Made by a program: the position numbers and the translations under genes
Assembly (NCBI GenBank): GCA_001662425.1
Contig: BDDC01000140.1
Coordinates: 4,220-68,219, forward strand
Source: Chlamydomonas sphaeroides
Taxonomy: Eukaryota; Chlorophyta; Chlorophyceae; Chlamydomonadales; Chlamydomonadaceae
DNA length: 64,000 nt
Direction of reading: 5' to 3'
In this document: piece by piece, positions 58,564 through 64,000 of the stretch
Layout: each line of letters starts with the position of its first letter
How positions within the stretch are numbered: the first letter of the stretch is position 1
Notes under the pieces: generated by a model
Databases searched by the model: none
Seen by the model: only the letters and a program-made list of their open reading frames with translations
What the model was told of the DNA's origin: nothing

Positions 58564-59737
58564 GGCTGCGGAGTTGTTTGAGGGCTGCGAGCTTCATGAT
58601 GTCAAGCGCCGTGCTATCTAAGGGCTGTGACAGCTCCTGAGCCGCTCTTGGGCTCCGGCTGGCAGCGGGTGGGGCCAGGGGCCAGGAGGTGGGGCACAGG
58701 GGTGGGCCATGGGGCCCGATGGGGCCACGGTGATCGCAACCGCGGTGCGGGTGAACTGCCAGCTTCCCCTTTCACTTCGCCACGTCGGGCGGCGGCAGGC
58801 CCAAGGGGTCGAATGGTTTCTGGGCACTCGGCTGCCGGTTTCATCTACAGACGACCGCGTTGTGTACAGGAGTTGAGGCGCTGTGAGCGGCAGGAACGTT
58901 GGCCAGGCAGTACAACCTTGTGCGGAGTAGTGTCCCTTCATGCGAGGCGCTGTGAGCGGCAGCAGCGGCGGCGTGCGTTGAGATGTGCATTCCTGCCGTT
59001 TCAGGCAGATCGGGCGGCTAGGTCCGGCCCGTGGGGATGAGGGCACGGGGTTAGCGTGCCCGAGACCCCTAAAATAGCCCCGGCGACAACCGCATAATGA
59101 CCGACTGTTTGCGTCTGGTCTCGGTGGCCGCTTTCTGGGGCGAGCTATGCACCCATACGCAGCTGGGGAGGTTTCTGGAGAGCGGGAAACGTGCTCCGAC
59201 GACTCTCGCTCCAACGCTCCGATTTGTAACTCGCGCCGCCTGCTTCCACTCCCAGCGGTGTCTTGTACAATATGACGGCATATTATTCCCAAAACGCCTG
59301 CCTGCAATCGGCTGGCCAGGCAGGACCGCCGCGTCGCGCATGCACATGCGGGTCACCCACGGTAAAGGCTGGACCCGCCGACAATCATCTCGTATAAGCC
59401 ATTGAGCAAAGTTGCAACCCGTATGACTGCTAGGGGTGGTGTCCGCAGCTCGGGGCTCCAACGAGGGAGGAAGAGAGTCTGACACAGAATCCCGGAATGA
59501 GGGCACCCGAAGCACCAAAGGTACCGCGACCAGGCCCTTGTCACTCATACACCACTTGCTCATACACTATACACCTCAATTTTCTCGCCACGACCAAAAG
59601 TCAAGTGAACTGTGCTGGCCGCGCCTTCCAGCGCTGCCAGCCCGTTTTTGGCTTGCTAGTGCATTCCCTACAATGACAGGGCGCTAAACAACGCATAGTT
59701 TGTTGAGGGCTGTTTGCGCGCGGAGCTGCGCATTTCC
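58564..59737. other. Intergenic region
   Basis: The 3' flank of the DUF2358 gene and the promoter side of the TBC gene. A 19-bp word GAGGCGCTGTGAGCGGCAG occurs twice (about 58875 and 58943). The final ~500 bp are AT-richer than the genes. No coding signal. Confidence 0.5.
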
Positions 59738-62700
59738 ATGGCAGGCGCTGGGGAGGCAAACCTCAGCAGCGTTAGCGAGAAACTCAAGGGCCTGGGCGTG
59801 TCGGTGAAGGAGCGCTTCCTGTCACTCTTGAGGAAGAAGGAGCCCAGGGACTTGCTCGAGCTTGACGAGCCAGAAGTGACTCTGCAAGTCGGCCGTCAAG
59901 TCTGGAATGCACCACGGGCCCTGCGCGTCGGTGAGTGGGCCCAAAGAAGGCGCCTGTTGCAAGTGCATTCTCCAGTTGCCGGCTGCCTGCTGGGCCCTTG
60001 TGGCGCTGGCTCTCCTCAATTTCGTGCTTGCTGCTGTCTCTGCACGCAGAGCTGTGGTTGTCAGCAATTGCTCGGCGGCACAGTTTGGTTCAGGAGTACC
60101 CGTCTTACCTCGACAAGGCAAGCTCACAGCCGTGGTATATAGCTATCTTTTCATTCTAGGTCATTGCCGCGCTCGGCAGACTAGAGCTGCTCTGGCGCTG
60201 ACTCTACCGGGACGTTGCGTTGTGCGTCCAACGCGCAGGAAATTGCTCGGGAAGCTGCTGTAGACATCGACAAGGATGTGCAGCGCACGTTTCCGAACAC
60301 CCGCCGGTTCCATGAGGAAGAGGGCCAGGCACAGCTGCGCTCCGTGCTACGCGCGTACGCTGCCTATGACCCAGAGGTGGCATACTGCCAGGGCATGAAC
60401 TTCCTGACGGGTCTCCTGCTCATTTGGATGCCGACGGACGCGCATGCCTTTGCGGGGCTTGTCGTGCTCATGGAGGACCGCAAGCTGCGGGACTTTTACC
60501 ACCGCAGCATGGCGCTGCTGCAGGTGCGTGGCTTTGCTCAAGCGGTGCTTTAGGGGGGCCCGGCCGAGGGTGGACCACCCCTATGTCAGCCCTTGCTACC
60601 TGCTGCACGCCCGCGCAGGTGCAGCTGTGGCAGCTGAGCCGGCTCATAAGCCCAGCGCTGAACCAGCACCTGGAGGGCCTCGGAGTCGTGCCCATGCTGT
60701 ACGGCGCGTCATGGCTGATGACGGCGTTCTCGGCCGATTTCCCCATCCGTTTCGCTGCTCGGTAGGGCGCAGCTGCTGAACTGGCAGGGGGCAGGGGCGC
60801 ACGGCAGGTTTCCCGCTGCTGGCCCTGGCTAGAGGACTTATCAGCACTACTGTGCTTATCCTCGCAACTGCAGGATCATGGACGTCCTCCTGGCGGACCA
60901 GTGCGAGTGCGCGCTGCTCAAGGTGCGTGCTGCTTGGGCCTCGTGCTGCTGGCAGGGACCAGTGTCTAGCTGTGACCCGACCCGGTAACCCCACGCCCAT
61001 GCTGGAACCGTTGCTGCGCCCTTCGCCCCTGCCGCAGGTCGCTGCGGCCATGATGAAGGCGGTGGAGCCCAAGCTGCTGGCCATGAACGACCTGGAGGAG
61101 GTGCTCGGCTACCTCAAGCTGGACGTGCCAGGTGGGTGTTAAGGCAGTCGCGCCAGCGACGAAGCGTAGTTATGTCGGTTCGGCTGCAGTCAGCCCTTTT
61201 CTATCGTCGAGTTGCCATATCGCGTGTCCAGAGGACGCTATGAAACGGCGAATGCGCAGTGCTTGGATGGCCCAGACCTGCTCTTGCCCTTGCGCCCCGC
61301 GCAGCCTGGGAGGAGGAGGAGCTGTGTGCGCTGCTGACGGCGGCGTTCACGCGGCCCTGGACCTCGCGCCAGCTCAATGTGCTGCGCTCCACGGAGGGGG
61401 CAGAGACGGTGGCGCAGGCCATGGACCGGGTCATGACCATGAACAGCGACGGCCCTGGAGCCAACACGGTGAGCCCCGCGGCAGGGCTCAAGGACCTGGG
61501 CTTTCGTAACGCTGGCAGACCCGGCTGGTCTGTATTTTTCCTTGGTCGGCGCAGTGTGTTCAGCTGGGTGACGCCAGATAAGCTTGAGTGTGGGACAGAG
61601 CCACATGCGATGGTGCCGATGAACTGCCATGGCGCATGCGACGCAGGGCGCGGAGGACGAGGACGGCGGCGAAGACGGCGAGGGCGGGGACGCGCGCGTC
61701 GCGGTCATCATCCCGCGCCTCCCTGCGCCGCCTCAGCCGGCCAGTAGCTTCACCGCCAGCCCCGCCTGCAACACGCCCATCAACGGCTCCATCGGTGGCT
61801 GCGCGCCGGGCCCCGCCTCGATGGGCGGCGCGGCGCCAGTCTTCGGCGTGGCAGCGCTGCGGCCCATCAAGTGCCACTCGACCGCCGGGGCCAGCAACTG
61901 GGCTATCCCCAGCGTCCACCCAGACGTGCCCACCAGCCCCGCAATCCAGGCCTTCCAGCGGGAGCACCTGCAGGTCCTGCAGTCGACCGGCTCGGCGCCG
62001 CCCGTCGTGCACGCCTCCCGAAGCTTGCGCAGCGCCTCGGGGCACCCAAGCATCCTCGGCAGCGACGCTGCGTGCGCGGCACGGGCGGCGGCGGCGCCTG
62101 ACGCAGACGGCGCCGCTGAGCCCTCGTACGGCCGCGAGCAGGAGGAGCTGGACCAGGTGGGCCTGCTGCGGGCAGAGGGCGACGATGCGACGTGGAGCGA
62201 CTTCAGCGAGAACAACCGCCAGGCGCGGGCCATGTCGAGGTCCACCCCTGGCAGCTTCCGCCACCACTCTGCGACGGGGCGCGAGAGTCGCGCGTCTGCG
62301 GACGCCGAAGAGCCGTGGCAGGGCAACTCGGGGCTGCCGTCCGCGCTCCGCAGCGGCACCAGCAGCAGTGGCACCAGCGGCGGCGGCACCAGCAACGCAG
62401 AGGGCGCGCCTGCGTCCAACGGCAGCGCATTCGGGTGCACAGCGGCGAGCTCTGCCGCCGCGGCGGCGGCGGGCCTGGGCGTCGGCGGCCGCCCGCCGCT
62501 GCCGCCCCGGGCGCAGTCTTTCCGGGACGGCTGCACGGCCAACGGCCTCTTCTCTCGCTTATCTGTGGTGGCCGAGGACCCGCCCGCAATCCAGATCGGC
62601 CCCGTGGCCCCCGCGCCCTCGCCGCGCGGCTCCATGGACCTGCACGTCATCGGCCGCAGCTCGAGCCAGGCGCTGGAGGGCTGCGAGCAGTGCGGCCTGC

Positions 62701-63900
62701 TGCTGGGCCAGGGCAGCATGGGCGGCAGCGGTGCCGGCGGCCCCTGCGGCGCCACCGGCGGCGGCGTGGGGAGTGCTTCGTGCAACGGCGACTGCGCGTC
62801 GGGGACGGCCTCCGCCACCACGGCCGGGGCCATGCTGTCGCCGTCGGGCATCAGCGGCGCCGTGTCACCGCACCCTGCCTCGCCGCGGCTGGTGTCCGGA
62901 TGGAGCGCCTCGGCAGGCGGCAGCGGTGTCGGCCACGGCGGCAGCGACACGCCCACGCTGGGATACCTGCCGCTGGGTGCGCATGGTGCACTCGAGCGCG
63001 CGCCGTCGGGGCTTGAGCGCGCGCCGTCGGGGTTCCTGGGCGACGGCGCGGCCGCGGCGCTGCTGCCGCCAGGGCCGCCGTCGGGCGAGAACCAGGCGGC
63101 GATGGCGTCGCCGACGGAAGCGGCGGCGCCGTCGACCGCGCACCTGGCCATGGAGGAGGTGGCGGGCGACATCCTGCGCATGCTGTCGGTGGTGGATAAG
63201 AGCAACGCGGAGTCCAACTTCAGCAGCCGGGCGGTGCTGGGCGAGTCCATGTACGCCGACTCGCCGCGCGACAACGACAAGCTCATGCGCAACGGCTCCT
63301 CGCACCTGCGCCACCTGTCGTCGTCCTCGGCGCTGGCGGAGATGGCAAAGGAGGACCTGGAGCGCGCGCAGGAGGAGGCGCGCCGCGTGCGGGAACAGCT
63401 GGACGTGAGCGGGGCGGGCGGCCGTGGGCATGGGGAGCGGCGGGGCGGCGGGGGCTGGGGAGCAGCAGTGGCCGGGTCTCTTTATCTTGAGCTTAACAAC
63501 CCAATCATGCCCCGCTGTGGTATGATGTCTTGCTCCGCAGGCCCAGCTTGTGCAGCAGCGCACGGAGAGGTGCTCGGCGTCCCTGGCGGCGGCAGCGGCG
63601 GCGGCCCTCGCCGCCGACGATGATGATGAGCCGGCCGCTGGCGCAGCCGACACCGCAGCTGAGCGCAGCCGGGAGGTGGTATCTGTGCCGTACGACACCA
63701 CGCCCATCATAGACGAGGAGGAGCCGGCAGCACCGTCCCAAGTGGCGGTGGAGGAGGCGCCTGCATCGGAAGCGCCGCCCGTGCCACCCGCGCCGGTGCT
63801 GGTCCCTTCTGCTGTCAGTACCAGCAGCGGCGGCGTCATGTCGGGCGGGGTTGGCGAGTCGGACACGCTTGTGCTCAAGCGGCCAGCTCTGTACGTGTGA
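59738..63900 (+). CDS. TBC-domain RabGAP with long disordered C-terminal extension
   Basis: Nine predicted exons: 59738-59930, 60050-60117, 60239-60523, 60619-60761, 60874-60922, 61038-61131, 61305-61468, 61647-63404, 63541-63900; ~1,037 aa. The TBC domain (~55-330) stimulates GTP hydrolysis by Rab GTPases. Its arginine finger is in DIDKDVQRTFP (IxxDxxR, Arg ~103) and its glutamine finger in VAYCQGMNF (YxQ, Gln ~138). APRALRVELW, GVVPMLYGASWLMTAFSADF and RIMDVLLADQ match the domain order. The exon of ~1.76 kb encodes a Gly/Ser/Ala-rich, probably disordered tail with serine clusters; near its end a helical charged piece (LAEMAKEDLERAQEEARRVR) could form a coiled coil. The second intron uses a GC donor (GACAAG|GCAAGC). 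Target Rab unknown. Confidence 0.9.
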
Positions 63901-64000
63901 GTCTCAATCCGGCGGGGCGTTTCCTCGTGCTGTACACATGCGGCCGTATGCGCAGCTAGCTGTGCGCAGTTTCACCAGCTGACCGGGTGTGGCCCCTGGC

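Noticed and set aside
61733..63292. A 519-codon minus-strand ORF opposite the TBC gene tail
   Set aside because: It is the antisense of a GC-rich coding exon, where stop codons are rare; it has no splice or domain support.

Overview
The window looks like nuclear DNA of a GC-rich, intron-dense green alga (Chlorophyta). The reasons are plant-type protein families (SRT1/SIRT6-type sirtuin, THI4 with a TPP riboswitch, an NTF2-like DUF2358 protein, ALY/REF, an ANP/MEKK-type MAPKKK), many short introns with C-rich acceptor tracts, and TGTAA-type 3' end motifs. A chlorophycean of the Raphidocelis/Monoraphidium kind would fit, but that is a guess. No prokaryotic operon, tRNA, rRNA or CRISPR array was seen. 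Exon structures were assembled by hand from splice sites, reading phase and remembered protein-family patterns; no alignment program or transcript data was used.

Layout. (1) 128-5583 (+): a phosphoglycerate-mutase-like gene, cut off at its 5' end, whose catalytic residues appear to be lost. (2) 7268-10981 (-): an F-box protein with a degenerate WD-like C-terminal half. (3) 11421-18538 (+): a ~1,040-aa type I membrane protein of 18 exons. (4) 19062-20755 (-): a Ser/Pro-rich protein. (5) 22603-24270 (-): THI4, with a TPP riboswitch at 24708-24942. (6) 26855-34361 (-): a SNX1/2-type PX-BAR sorting nexin. (7) 34831-37171 (+): ALY/REF mRNA-export factor. (8) 38640-40371 (+): remains of an ankyrin-type gene. 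(9) 40670-44161 (-): class IV sirtuin. (10) 44745-48175 (-): a conserved protein of unknown function, possibly plastid-targeted. (11) 48771-52430 (+): MAPKKK. (12) 53174-55379 (-): GNAT acetyltransferase. (13) 56683-58563 (+): DUF2358/NTF2-like protein. (14) 59738-63900 (+): TBC RabGAP with a long disordered tail.

The genes are mostly unrelated housekeeping and regulatory genes. Sorting nexin and TBC RabGAP both belong to endosomal traffic, and sirtuin and ALY/REF to nuclear gene expression, but nothing suggests a functional cluster. Several neighbours are divergent (2/3, 6/7, 10/11, 12/13) and probably share promoter regions; 3 and 4 converge. The two runs of N (27602-27923 and 45687-46098) fall inside introns and do not appear to remove coding sequence.

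The most interesting signals are the apparent iPGM pseudoenzyme, the TPP aptamer upstream of THI4 with an enlarged P3 arm that contains an upstream ORF ending in the conserved CUGAGA motif, a set of five predicted GC-AG introns, and a two-copy dispersed repeat not explained by any gene.
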